DNA from: Fasciolopsis buskii
Taxonomy: Eukaryota > Platyhelminthes > Trematoda > Plagiorchiida > Fasciolidae
Reading direction: 5' to 3'
NCBI GenBank assembly: GCA_008360955.1
Contig: LUCM01009277.1
Coordinates: 1-64,000, forward strand
DNA length: 64,000 nt
Position numbers and translations under genes: made by a program. Each line of letters begins with the position of its first letter. The stretch's first letter is position 1. This document shows, in pieces, positions 47,931-60,600 of the stretch. The notes below the pieces were generated by a model. It made no database searches. It had not been told where the DNA came from and saw only the letters and a list, made by a program, of their open reading frames with translations.

Positions 47931-48245
47931 TTAAAGAAGTGTTCCCGTCTAAACAAACTTTGGGACGCCATTTAATGTTTAGACAAAGTCTTCGGTGACC
48001 AATCTTGCCTAGGCATGACGTGAAGTTGAGGTTACTTGGTGACAGCCGGCGGATTCGAACCACTTGCCCACGATCTGATCATTGAGGTGGTTTCCAACAT
48101 CAGAAGCCGGGACATGCGTTACTCCTTCTCTACTGAATGTTTTGCGAAAAGTAGCGACTGTGAATTGCGAAGTTAGAACAAGGAGCGTTTTACCTGTTGA
48201 GAAACGATCCACGATAGTCAATATGAACTGGCTGCCCATCCATTG
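47931..48245 (-). pseudogene. gypsy integrase core fragment, second lineage, another copy
   Basis: The minus-strand frame 48239-48009 starts GSQFILTIVDRFS, the first catalytic Asp segment ('.Y.L.IVD.FSKW'). It continues FRKTFSREGVTHVPASDVGN, holding the second Asp ('IF..FG.P..LVSDNG'), then WFESAGCHQVTSTSRHA for 'G..H.TSPPYHP'. After a stop, LVTEDFV and TLNGV (about 48005-47965) stand for 'GLAE.FV.TLK'. It overlaps the 43.4-kb fragment in the 'SDNG…HP' part but differs in sequence, so the two are separate insertions or a duplicated pair. Confidence 0.85.
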
Positions 48246-50299
48246 ACGATACAGTCCTCAAGCAAACAAGTTAGATATCGTTGACGTTGCTTAATTCATA
48301 TAGTCGTAGAAGGTGTTGCTGGTACTAGATTGCACCTTTGCTCCTAATAGCAATGGAACGGGATTTCACAGAGGTCATAAGGGTTCATTAACCATATCAG
48401 ATATAAACACACCAAAACTCACAAAGTCCGCCATGAAAACATACTTCACACAGATGTTCACAAAATGTTCGAATAGTACGACGGTGAGGATGCCAACTTA
48501 CACTGTAAAATTCAGGGACTAGACGGCGGAAGACAGCAATAAATTATTGGGCAAATCAACAACTAAACGCTATTTTCCTTTCAAGCTTATAGACTGAATG
48601 TAGCCAACCTTGTCACACAAAGCAACGATAATGAATCCGCAAATTGGAGGGCATTGTATCTACCCACAGGTAGCATACACATTCAATCATCTAGACTGTT
48701 GGGGCATTAGCTAAACAGTTACTAACAAACATATTTTGTGTCATATTTGACTAGCTGATTTCGCTGAGTTGGAAATGATTGGAAAGTGACAACACCGACT
48801 ATCACTTGGGGATTAAACTTTGGCATAACTCGGGAGCCGCGATATTGTTCAAGCTAATTTCTTGGGCTAAGATTTAAAGCCTAGAAGAAGAGGAGGAAGT
48901 TATTTTAGATCTGTTCACTTAACTTAAAAATATCAATTTGTTAAGCAAAGGCAACTCAATGTGGTCCTCGAAGCAACGTTTAAATGCTTTGATGATTTGT
49001 AATTGTCAAGTTGTTTTACGAATATGTTGTTGCATAACTCTGAAATTAAGGAATAAATGTTTGCTCTCTCAGCTGTCTCAAAATTTGCAAACAGGAATAT
49101 TGCTTTATTGAATGTTTCCACTGATCAGAAAGCTCGGAAATGGAATTGTGCAAAGAACCAGATTTCGCATTGAAAAATGTCAACTTCATTTCTAGAGACC
49201 ATTCAGATTTCCGTCAGCAAATCTGTGAATGTAGTTTTTCACTTTTTGTCAATAAAATGGATATTTAGTTTTTCCAAATTACAAGACTCTAAAGTGACAA
49301 ATAAAAGTTTCAGACAACTTTAAGTTAATCGAAATAAACCGGAATGTCAATGAGGATTCGCAGTGCTTTTAGTCCATGTAGCAGTAAAAGAACACAGAAC
49401 CAGAAATTCCAGAACGTAAGGAACATGGAATACTCTACTGTAGAACAGATTGTCCTTGGTGGAATCTCTGTGCACGTGCATTATACAATAAATGTGGCAT
49501 TTGTTTACGACTATTGCACCGAGTATCAGTTTAACAGAATGAACATGCGTGAATATTTGTTCATACAACGAGATAATAATGATTGCTCGTAGGGTAGGAA
49601 CATTTGCTCCAGACAGCAAGGCAATTATCCTGGTTAGGGACCTCTCTGACCAAGACAGAGTTCCCCCGTGTGGATGATAGGCGAGAACCGGTCTGATGTA
49701 ATCAACTCATTTGGTGACTGCTGATGTAACTTATATGACCAACTGTCAAATGGCGGTCGTCATGTAATAATGGGACAAACAGTCATACCTACTGGTCGGG
49801 AAATGGGCTATTTTTAAAGACATGACAGGGAAGGTAAGATCTGGTCAATCCATTAGGGACAAGGAAATCAAGGGTTGCACTAGGCACCCAGGCAGTTAAT
49901 AGCACTGAATGATTAGATAAATGAACGACATTGCCCGCACAAGATTCGAAACGGATAATGACATTCCCGTCCTAATTCTTCTTACGTAATTTTTTATAGG
50001 TTGTACTCAAAGCCTGCAATACATTGGAGGGTCATCCACATAGTAATTCTATCGTGATCCTTGAATATGTGTTATGTTGGAAAATTTATCAGTTAGCGAT
50101 CGGATGTGGATGCCCACCAACCCAAGGAAACCTTCGATACGATGAAAACCAGTTTGTCAACCACAGGGGTTTTTCTCAAAGAACAAGCTGTTCCAAAGCT
50201 CCACTGATTACTCACGGTACAAAGCTAACATTTTGGCATTGTAAATAAGTGGAAAAATCTAGTAGCTTAAGAGCATGAGGTTATAAAGCCCAAAGGAAA
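48246..50299. other. no supported gene
   Basis: No gene was recognised, and no RT belonging to the adjacent minus-strand integrase was found. Frames at 49344-49592 (+) and 49347-49619 (-) overlap each other and have no motif. Confidence 0.35.
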
Positions 50300-52410
50300 A
50301 ATCTTCCCAAGCGAGGACAGGCGACAGTAGATGGTCACTTGAGTTTAGCCTAAGACCGAGGTTCGGAAAGCATTTTGCGTTTTACCAAAAGAAAAATGAA
50401 GGATGCATAACCCACGGAGAGAATCAACAGACATCAGACAACAAATTTTCGAAAACAACCTTGCTTATCCGATTATACTGACGGTTGTTTATTGAACCTA
50501 AATGAAATGTCAAATCTTAATTTTTAATCTTGTCCCATAGGCAACGATATGTATATTATGGCGCAACGACGACAAATGCTTTTTTATTATTATAACACAC
50601 TCCCATTCATATCGTTCGGCTCCCCCAAATGGGTCATTTATCTGACAAAGTGCACAACTGGGAATCACCGGGTATATTAATATGTGACATTCAAAACCAC
50701 GAGGGGTATGGTTTCTCGTTGGTTTTAATTTTGTGCAAAGTTCTTGGAGGAGATTTATATTGGTTTGTCCTGCAAATACAATTAAGCATAGAGATAAATA
50801 GTGCGGAGATAGCAGGAAACTTGAGACTGGATTGATAAAATAGTGTCTGGCCCACAGCATCATTCGTGCATTAGACTACACAGATGAAAATATAAAAAAA
50901 ATCACTCACCAAAACTAATAGAGACATTGTTGCAGTAATATAGTTAAGAACTAAACTCAGCGTTCATTTTCAAAATGCTGAGAAGGCTCACAGTCATTAA
51001 TAGGCACTGTAGTAGTCATAGACGTTGTGGACTAGCATTCTAAGAATAAACAGGTATTTAGTAAATAGGCGGAAAAATGCTAAGAACAACGGTCAGGGGC
51101 TTTAAATCGGGTTCTTGATTCTGTTGCCTGCGCTTGTCCAGGCTGGTTAGAATTACCGCTTTGTTTTTCTCAGATGATTTCCTCAATGATAGGCAAATGC
51201 CTCCAACAACCGCCCCGTTAACCCCAATCGTTTTCCTTCCACAGGACCGGGTCACCCCTACATGATGGGTACATTTCTGAACTAACTAATTCGCGGTTGG
51301 CATTTACACTTACAGCTCATAATCATTTGTCTAATTCGAAGTTTACCTTGGTCACTTGCCTTTGCTTTTCTTTGCTTGCCTCAATGTGTATTTCTTAAAA
51401 TCACTGCGACGTGGAATCATATCATTCATGCATGGATTAATTTTCCACAGTGTCCGCTTATAGAGAACAAGTACTACCATTGGTGAATTATTCTTACCAT
51501 GCTTGCATGTCTGTAGATTGACGGAGTAGGACTCCACAGTTGCTTTTTTTCTTGCAGCGTCATAAATTTGTTCTTCAGCACACCAATGCCAACATCTGAA
51601 GTTTTATCGCTGAATCTATATTAACTAAACCGTATGCACTGATAACATAATGCTCTTCTCGAGGAATTTATTTTGGTAATTTATTTACCAAGATGTTCAC
51701 TATTCATTAGGACGTAAATATATTTTAGTTGAACGCCGTAATCAATTGAGCCACTACGGAAAATCAAAACCACTCAGAAAACCTGCTGCACTGACTTTAT
51801 CCTGAACGTTTGATATGATACTACAGCATAAAATTCATTTCATTGTGTTCTTTACCATTCCTGCGGATTTGCCTTTCGCGAACATTGGTGGCAGAAAACG
51901 TACAGTGCAAAATGTCCATAGTATTAAAGTGCTTTTCAGATTCCTTTGCATTCAGCTTAGGTCATCGACAGATTACACCTAGGCGATCAAGGAACTGCTT
52001 GTTTTTAAATGATCATCACTACCGTTCTGAAATATTCCTGTGTTAACTGTATTCATCCCATCATAGGAGATGCCAGCTGACATGGGTGCGAATGTCACAC
52101 AAGATACCTTTAAATGAAAAATTCGTCAATTTACGAAAAGGGCACACGAAGTGTAACGATGTAAAAAATGAACTAGTTAGTTCCATTTCTCTCAAATTTA
52201 TCACCAGAAAGTGGAAAAACCAAAGGTTACTCAACGAATCTGGTCTTGTTTAGTGTAAGACTCTTAGAAGTTTTTAAGAAATTTTCCAGGAACGCGTTCA
52301 GCAATGCATCAGCTGTAAAGACACTAGATGAGCATAATATAAGCCCCTTGGGGAAACTTCAACAGGAGGCACTGAGCATAATTTATTGTAATGATGATGA
52401 TAATTTGGGA
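50300..52410 (+). repeat. duplicated block, copy B (about 2 kb, diverged)
   Basis: Same-strand partner of 20381-22540. The order of matching segments is kept, with small indels that shift the offset between 29.74 and 29.92 kb. Weak similarity may begin near 50220 (AACATTTTGGCATTG versus TACATTTGATTGGCACT in A). No gag lies to its right, unlike copy A. Confidence 0.88.
50451..50829 (-). repeat. 379-bp highly conserved core of the duplication, copy B; possible terminal exon
   Basis: Gapless partner of 20530-20908 with seven transitions. A minus-strand frame of 117 codons spans it (50863-50510), starting MMLWARHYF just outside the core. An acceptor-like GTATTTGCAG precedes 50769, the stop is TGA at 50512-50510, and AATAAA is at 50493-50488. 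In copy A the matching codon is CGA and the frame ends four codons later. Both copies keep the frame open. No protein family was recognised. Confidence 0.75.
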
Positions 52411-55400
52411 CATAAACGTTAAGGACATTAACGTGTTAAGGCAAAATGTTCGCGAACATCATAAGCAGCGATTTAGGGCGGGTTCGATTCATACGGCAGG
52501 TTGCATACAAAACAGCCACCTGACGTCAATGATCGGAAGCTTAACGGTTTATGTGATCTGTATGGATGCTATTGTGCATTCGAAGAAATCATTGAACATG
52601 TTTTGTTAAATATCAGTTGCATTTTATAGTAACAGCTATGAACTTCACAAGTGTCTATTGTGATATTTTATCGAGAAAAAATGACACTCATTTGAATGAG
52701 CATTGTACCGCTCATTTTCCTGTAACAGCGACTGAAGGTAAGCAGTTAACATCTGGGATCTAGAACAGGTCTCACTGCATAGTATTTGTGACAGCTGCAT
52801 ACATACATATGATTTCAGTAGCACTATTATTCTGATTGTTTTGACACATGCTTCCATAACCGCCACGGCAAATAAGTACGTGATTTCAGCTAATAAACTG
52901 GATGCCTATATTGGTGTAACGTGATTTCTAATAACCGCGTCTCCGGAAAATGAATAGCTCGACAATATCACTGTGTAGTTACCCGTTAGTGCTATTCGTC
53001 ATGCTCTGTCGACCATGCCAAGAGTATGGCGTAGATTCTACGTAGCGCGGACAAATTTTTATAGCGGGCGAACACAGATAAAAGAATTCCTAAAGTTGGT
53101 TATTCATCTGTGTCCTTCCTCCTAAATAAACCCGGCAGACAACGGCAACAACAAAAGTAAAAAAAGACTAAAGTCAAAATCTTACCATCACTTCGCATTT
53201 GTAACACTCGCTTTTATCTTCCAGTGTTTATTAGCCTAAGCTTCAATAATAAACATAACAGTGAAAATACCTAAGTCATTAAGAATCTGTTCCTTTTGAC
53301 GCATATACGACATTTCAGCTATGCTTGCAGTCTTAACTTTGGGCAAGGATAAGAACTTTTCGAATGTAAGGTCTTTAGCCCGTGTCAACTTCTGATAGAC
53401 CGTGTCCATGTGTATTCATTTTAACAGAATTCTTAATATGTAATATTGCCGTTATCTTCTTGACTCTCTCCCGATTGCACGGTTCTAGAATTTCGCGGTT
53501 CCTCCTCTTGTTTTCATGTGCATGTAAAATTTGGGGAGTCTCAGCTCATTTTAGATGATGGTTCGAAGGAGATCTATAAGTGCAGAATTACTTATGAGGG
53601 ACAAGTTAGAAAATTAGCATGGTCGCGTTTAAAATGACAGTTAGGAGTAAAAAACTGGTTTTCACTAATATTGCATCTACTAATATAGTGGTGTGATTAT
53701 AGAAATGATTTAGTAAAAACGCCTTCCATTCATTTTATTGTCATTTGAATATCAGTGTTTGCTGTCATGATCGCGATCTATGGTGGTTCAATTGTAAGTT
53801 GATGGGTTTCAGTATTTTTTCGTGCGAAGCCAAATTTCGCAGTTACCATGAGCTCGATGTAGTCAGTTCATTGTCGGCACGGGTGACATATAAGATATTC
53901 ATAGTTTCTTATTAGCAACCACAGGGGCGGACAAATCTAAGCTGTCTCGCTATCTCAAGCTTTCCTTTAGTGTAACTCACTGCGAGGCATGGCAGCACTC
54001 TTAGCACCTCACCGAACCTACTATACGGGATTGTTTGCAATGGCTAGCTTTGTTCGGCACTGGAATATTCCGCAACCTAAACTAAATTTGCAATTGCAGC
54101 CGTAAAATGTGAACTCAGGTATGACCACATATAAATCCGGACAAAATCACCTGTTCAGTTGGAGATACCCACGCCTACTAGATGCTTAATTTTCATTATT
54201 TGCAGTGGCAGTGGGCCTTGGGATAATTTGGTCAATCTTTCGATTCTGCGTCAGATTACTTGTTATTTCCAGCTGGACAAAAAATTGTTTCCTGAACAGA
54301 ATAATGCTGACCACGGATCAGCTGATCTGGCAATAAACGTACAATTGTAGAGAAGAGGTGGCAACCTATAGCCATTCCGACCGATTGACTCAGGTTTTCG
54401 AAACTTGACGTGATCGCATTCTAATGTGCAATTGTTAGCTAGTAGACGAAAAGACGAATATGCTGTCCGTCTAAACAAATAAAATTCTTCCTTTTCATTA
54501 ATCAAAAACAGAAAAACAAAGGTACTCACATAACGTCAAAAACATTTATCATAATAATTTACTGGTTGGGGAAGGCCACCAAAGAATGATCAAACCCTAC
54601 AGTACCATTCTAAAATAATTGTGCCTCCTCTTCTTGTGCGACGATTTGTGACTTCAATGTCACGGGCAACAATTCAAATAAATTTTAACACTCAGTTCCT
54701 TAGAGTGAATATTCGAAGCCGCCAAGCTGTCACTAGCCATTCCGAAACGTTAGCTACGGCACTTTATTGCAAGTAGTATCGTATAGGGATGACAGGACCG
54801 AATCTCCATGATAACACAAGACCGGGCTTCGCGGTTTTTCTGCTGATCAGGTCGGCACATCCAGTACCCGGGACAATAAATCAAATGAACTGGGATTACG
54901 TCTTTTGTCTGAAACTTGACCAATAGAGTAAAATTGATTAGAGATGACCGTTGTGTTTCATAACTGAGGTCACCACCTACATGCGTTTCTAATGATTCAA
55001 ATCAATCATGATATTTGTATTTCTGTCATTCTTGCTCCAGAAAGAACTCGAGCATTGAGTGCTTCTTGAAATTGCTCTTGACTTTGTTGAATTTCGGCGA
55101 TGGGTAAACAGAAGCACGCAAATAGTGCGGATAAAGTGGAAACAAAATACTTGAAATGGGGTTTAAACTAGGTAGTTTCAGAATTCGGGTTCGCTTACGT
55201 GCACAGTACTACCGAAGTAAACAAAAAATAACCAGCGCGCCAACACCCCCACAACACTTCAGAATGCTTTCACTTTCTGAATGCTCGAACAACCAAGATT
55301 TCTGACCATCTACACCCGAGTTTATCGGATGTGATTTAAACGAAATGCATTTATTGTAATTCTGATCATGTCGGATTTAACCAGAACATCAGAACATGAT

Positions 55401-57504
55401 CGTGGCTTGAACTGACACGTTTTATTGCATCGATCCACTATCCTCCCACCCGAATTCGCACTGTCCGTGTTTCAGGCAGTCCCAAAGCGATTTCAAATGC
55501 AAGTCACAAATCAACTTTACGTTAGTAGGGTACATGAGAGGAATCTTTGCTTGAAGAGAGCATGGGTAGGCCATAATAGTGCATGTGATATACAGGCCAA
55601 CATATAAAATTATGAGCGAATTTAACTGAACTTCTTTCGAATCGCTATAGATTTCTTTGATTGGACCATTTCATAGAGCTTTTCAGTGTTCCATTCGAAT
55701 TCCTAACCAGTGAATTCGACAGTGAAAACCCGGGATCACACAATATAATCCTTTAAATCAGGTAGTAACCTTCTTAGGAGTGAAGCGAATTACAATACTG
55801 GTGACTGATATCCAGACTATGTATTTAGAACTTAAAACCCCTTTCAACAATGAAATTAACTTTAGCATTAAAACACTATATGACTTCATTTCTGCACAGT
55901 GGTTAGGCACGAATTATACCTCGGTCGTACATCAGAACGTTATTTGTTTGGTAGCATCCAAGAGAAATTAATATTTATACTTAAGAACATTAATCAACAT
56001 GTTAGGACTAGTTTCTCTTTTCCTTATACATCAGTTCTTGAAATTTGTATTCTAGTAGATAGAATTTACAAATGTTCCTGACCTCATCGCAACAATCGTT
56101 TCCGTGAGCTTTGTAAAACCCGGGCTGCCTAAAATGAATTTTGATCCCATGTCAAATTAACGGTTCAAACGCACGCAGTATAAATCTCCCAGTAAATGTT
56201 TATATCCCAATTTTTGAATTAGTGAGCTGAAAATTGCAAATTTGAACATGTCAGTGGTGATCAGCCTGTAGACTCAGCAAATATATTTGTCGGTCTTTTG
56301 AAAGCCGTAGTGATTTTTTAGACAAAATGAATTGCCTTTATGGTTTCAAATGGTATTTCGTTCAAGTCATTTCAATGAAATTCTACCACAGTTTATAGTC
56401 AACCAACGATGAAACAAAACGCAAATAGCTTGGATCAAGGAAACACTGGAAGAAACCAGTGAAATCGACTGTGAGTGGCGAACGCATTTTATTACTAGAT
56501 GTGCTGAGTTGCACGAAGTTGGTCAGTTTACATCACAAGCTTTATTTAATGCTTACCAGAACAGTCAATTAGAGTCGAGGAAGAAATAAACTGAAGGTAG
56601 TGAAACTGAATTCTAATCATTGTTAATTTTACATAGCTATGTGAAGCGTGTAAATGAATCAGTTTTTATACATGCGAAGTTCATCGGTTAGTGTGACCAG
56701 CAGTCATAAGGTGGTGTTTGATAATCTGACTAAATAAGTAAGGAAATGCATGCATTCTTTTTCGTTTTACATTGGACGATAAAGGATGTGAAAACGGTGT
56801 ACAGCTAACAATTTATGAATACGGTTTTAGGTTAACTTTTAATGGCTTAGTTAGATAAAAAATCGCACGTTTGTCCTCCACTGGCAGGTGCAGGTTGAAC
56901 AAAAATGCAGTCCACAAAGTTCAACAATATCGAACGCTTTCAGTAATAGTCACCAGCTCTGGTGGAGATACCGAATGAGTACAACGAGGGTATCTACCGT
57001 AAAACAGCAGGTTTTGAACGGCAGAATACTGAAATCTCTTAGTATTCATGCACAGCGGTTTAAGTGTACCTCTGACTAGACATTCTTGGCTATTCTGACC
57101 ATGGTGTTTTGGGAAAATATTCTAACTAGCTGCTTCTATCAGTGACAAGATTAACTTAAATTTCCATGAGCAGAATTCTGAACGAACTAGCTGAAATATT
57201 CTTGATAATCCATTGTGTAGCTTAGCAGATGCATACAGAGCCTAAACTAAACAATTTTTATTCTAAGGTTCCCCTAAGTCAACCCACACATTAGTATAGA
57301 TAACGACTCCCTGCCTAGAACCATTCATGGTCATTCACGGAAATATATCTTTAAACCACATGGTAATTTAGTTTGCCTCATTATTGACACACTTGTGTCA
57401 CGACAATCTGCATCCTAAGAAGAACAGTGCAACAAAAAATAGTGTATAGTCAAAGCACCGTTCCAGTAAGGAGGGTATCGAAAAATCGATGCGCCATATA
57501 TTGG
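52411..57504. other. no supported gene
   Basis: About 5 kb with no supported gene. It is A+T-rich and all frames are under 90 codons. A good B-box-like GGTTCGATTC at about 52484-52493 has no matching A box or SINE tail. Confidence 0.35.
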
Positions 57505-57653
57505 TTTATTTGTGAATGATATAATGTTAATGACGTAGCGTTGTTGGTAGATGTAATGCTCCAACGTTTCGACTACAGTGGGTAGTCTTTCTCAAGACGC
57601 ATTGCATCTACCAACAACGCCATGTTATTAACATTATATCATTCACAATAAAA
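57505..57653 (-). repeat. long inverted repeat with hammerhead-ribozyme-like centre
   Basis: Arms 57512-57559 and 57599-57646 (48 bp each) are reverse complements with four mismatches, and extend about 6 bp further with a 1-base indel. The 39-base centre, read on the minus strand, is CTTGAGA, then a 6-bp stem GACTAC/GTAGTC with a CCACT loop, then GAAAC-GTT-GGA. Hammerhead ribozymes have CUGANGA, stem II, GAAA and a cleavage triplet, with stem I formed by the flanks. Ribozymes of Penelope-like elements have a very short stem III like C-GUU-G here. The CUGANGA box and the cleavage triplet are altered, so self-cleavage is doubtful. Alternatives are an unrelated MITE-like palindrome or another structured repeat. 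Confidence 0.55.
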
Positions 57654-60600
57654 TTGAAATACTTTGTATCAGCTACGTTTTTGTTTGGTATCATTAAATA
57701 CTGAGGCACTCCAAAGTGAAAGAGAGAAATCAACGAGAAGATAAAGTCCAACTGTTTGAGGTGAATGTTTACTATCAATCAAAGCTGAAATAATCAAACA
57801 ATCCCAACTCTCTTGTCTTTGCTCGAATTGTCAGAAAGAATGTATCCCAATCTCCAAACAGTTTCAATTTCTTGATTTTGGGTCGTTTTGTCAGCAATGC
57901 CTGACTTGCTACGGGCATCAATACAAAAACGCAACCTAAATTTTCATTGGTATAGCAGTCCCCATTTTTGCATTTGTGTATATTTGTGTGCACACCGGTT
58001 TTTCCTGCGATCATTATAAAGTGGATGAATGATAGGAATTTCCTGCCGTAAAACAATGAAAATTAAGATTACAAAAACCTAAGCAATTTCCAATTGGTTG
58101 GAACCATGAAAAAACTGAATAGAAAGCTTGTAGTGTGCTTTTAAAGAATATATTCATAGGATCTCTTTTCATATTTTTTGCGAAGTTGTACAGTTCGGTA
58201 TAACAAACTGCTCGAAATTAGTTGTGACTATGGACAGACTGGAATTTGCTCGTATTTAATGGTTTCACCGATAATTATACAGTTAGCATGTTCCATCACT
58301 GCTATCTAGCTCAATGTAAATCATGGATATATGTGCCTGTACTTGTAAGAGTACTTTTACATTTCGGCGAATTTCTCACTGCTGTAACCGTTTATCTGTC
58401 ACCTATACCAGATGCCGTGGTTTTTCATTGTTCGCGGCATCGCTGTTGTTTGTGAGGGATCTAACTCAAATTTACATTTGGGAGCATTCTAAGCTATCGA
58501 GTTGAGGAATCATTTGGGCCTATAGCAGAGTCTTCTTAAGGTGGTAACTTTAAGGTGAGCGTTCAAACAAAGTGCCTTCTGTTTCAGAAAATTCCAACGA
58601 AATTTAGGGCGAAGTACCGTCACCAAACTCCATTCATTCGAAGTGATTTGCATAGGAATTAGGAGCCAGACTAAAGACAGATGAAAAAAGGAAGATACTT
58701 AAATCAGCCATATGACACTATGCATCTGTTGTTGAGCTTACAGCACCATTGATACTCGCGACCAGTGGCCTCAACATTCGTTAGCTGCGATTCACGTAGG
58801 TCAAGAAAACGTTATCAGTGTTATTAGCCCTTGCCTTTTGTCGCTGCAGTTGTTACTGGCATTGCTTGTTGCGGATAAATGATCCTAAGTCCAAATACCA
58901 ATCAGATTCCTTCCAAATGGTAACACTAAATCTATTGGTTAACGAACAGTAAGGGTGTGCAACCGCTCCAAGGACTCTGAGATAGTAGAAATTTGAGAAT
59001 TGTCTTTAAAGGCCGTGAAATCTAGTTTTATAAACCGGAAGATAAATTTTTACACTGAGAAACTACTCCATATTTGAATAAAAACCGGCTTAAGCAACGT
59101 AACCGCCTTCTTCTGGTTGTCTCATGGATGGCCTCACGTGTGAACTATGGTCCTCTGCCTGGAACAACCCTTTGCTTGAGTGGCAGCTGGATTCAAAAGC
59201 ATCAGGTTTTTACTTAACTATGCTCGTACCTACAGTTCGGCTAAATCAATGGATGCCCGACTAAGTTGGCATCTTTAATAAGAGACATGGTTTAACGTTG
59301 GATACCATTCAGAAGACTGGGATTATTCATTGTCATACGTTATAGTGGCAGGTGGTTTTTTGGAAGACGCTGTATGATGCATACCACGTCCTTTCCCAAA
59401 TGAATTCACCAGGACGTACCTACCTCAACTCTTTGTACACTGCACGTTTAACCCAGGTTAATAGAACATACAGCGAGAACAACAGGTAAGGCAAATTTAG
59501 CGGCCCTATTTACAACATTCCAGTTACGTGTTTGATAGCTATTCCTTAAAGGTGATTTTGTGAGCTTTAGCATGACCAATGCCAATTATCAATACACATC
59601 TATTATTAGGCCGATGGATAATGGTTACGAAAACAATCGCTACGCGTGTTTGCAGAAAGCTGAGACTGATGTTTTGAGTTGATGTTGAAATGAATTCCTG
59701 CCGAAAATGAAATAATTGTTATAGCAAAGAAAACCAACAGACACATCTGTGGCAAAAATGATGTACAAACCCGCTCGTGATTAAGTCCTCGTGAAGAGGA
59801 TAAATGTATGACAAAAGTGTCAGTAACCATATCATGTTGTAAAGTTTCCCCAAATTGGGAACAGCTGTTCCAGGGTAATTTTCCGATATGCTTATTTTTT
59901 GCACATATAAAAGTTACAACTAAAAATGCAAAGTGCCTGATTCACTTTCTTGGTCAGAGAATACAAGGCTTATTTCTCTAACCATTGAATTAAGAGTGTT
60001 TGCGACTAGAGTGTGTCAGTTTCAGATAAAGGATGATGAAAGACTAATAAACGGAAGGGCGAACACAGGGTTTTGCCTTGAAATGCATTTTCTTAACAAG
60101 GGAATGTATTCCAAAAGCTTGCAGTTGGTTATTTTGGCTTCGATTTCACATTACGTAAACAGGTTATCTGGGAAAATGTTTGAAGGATGAACAGGTTGAA
60201 TGCATAAGTACTCAACATTAGTAGATCAACGTAATGCCCGTTTATCATAAACCATTTACTTTGAACAACGGACGAGGGGCAGGTGGGCGAAGAATATCTC
60301 TTGCACAAGGTCTGTCAACAAGCCACCGGGTGAAACATTTGATTATAGCAACTGTCATTCTGGTGCGGAATTACAAAGGGGTGCAAGAATGTGCACTTCA
60401 TATAATGCAGTTGGGGGAAAAATAGAATTCAGAACGAAATGAAGTGATGCACTTAGTTAAGCCTTGCGTTTAATAAGGAACAGTCAATAATTTACGGTAT
60501 TGACTAAGACCAAAATGAAATAGACTCAGATGTATTTAGGAATAGAGAGGATCACTCTCAGTATCGAGCTGTTAAAGTGTGGGAGACCTACATATATCAC

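Noticed and set aside
52440..52500. GGTTCGATTC, a good B-box match
   Set aside because: No A box at the right distance and no SINE body.
43868..54755. CCGAAACGTTAG near 43868 and 54743, similar to the GAAAC part of hammerhead ribozymes
   Set aside because: A 12-base coincidence is expected by chance at this scale and no supporting stems are present.
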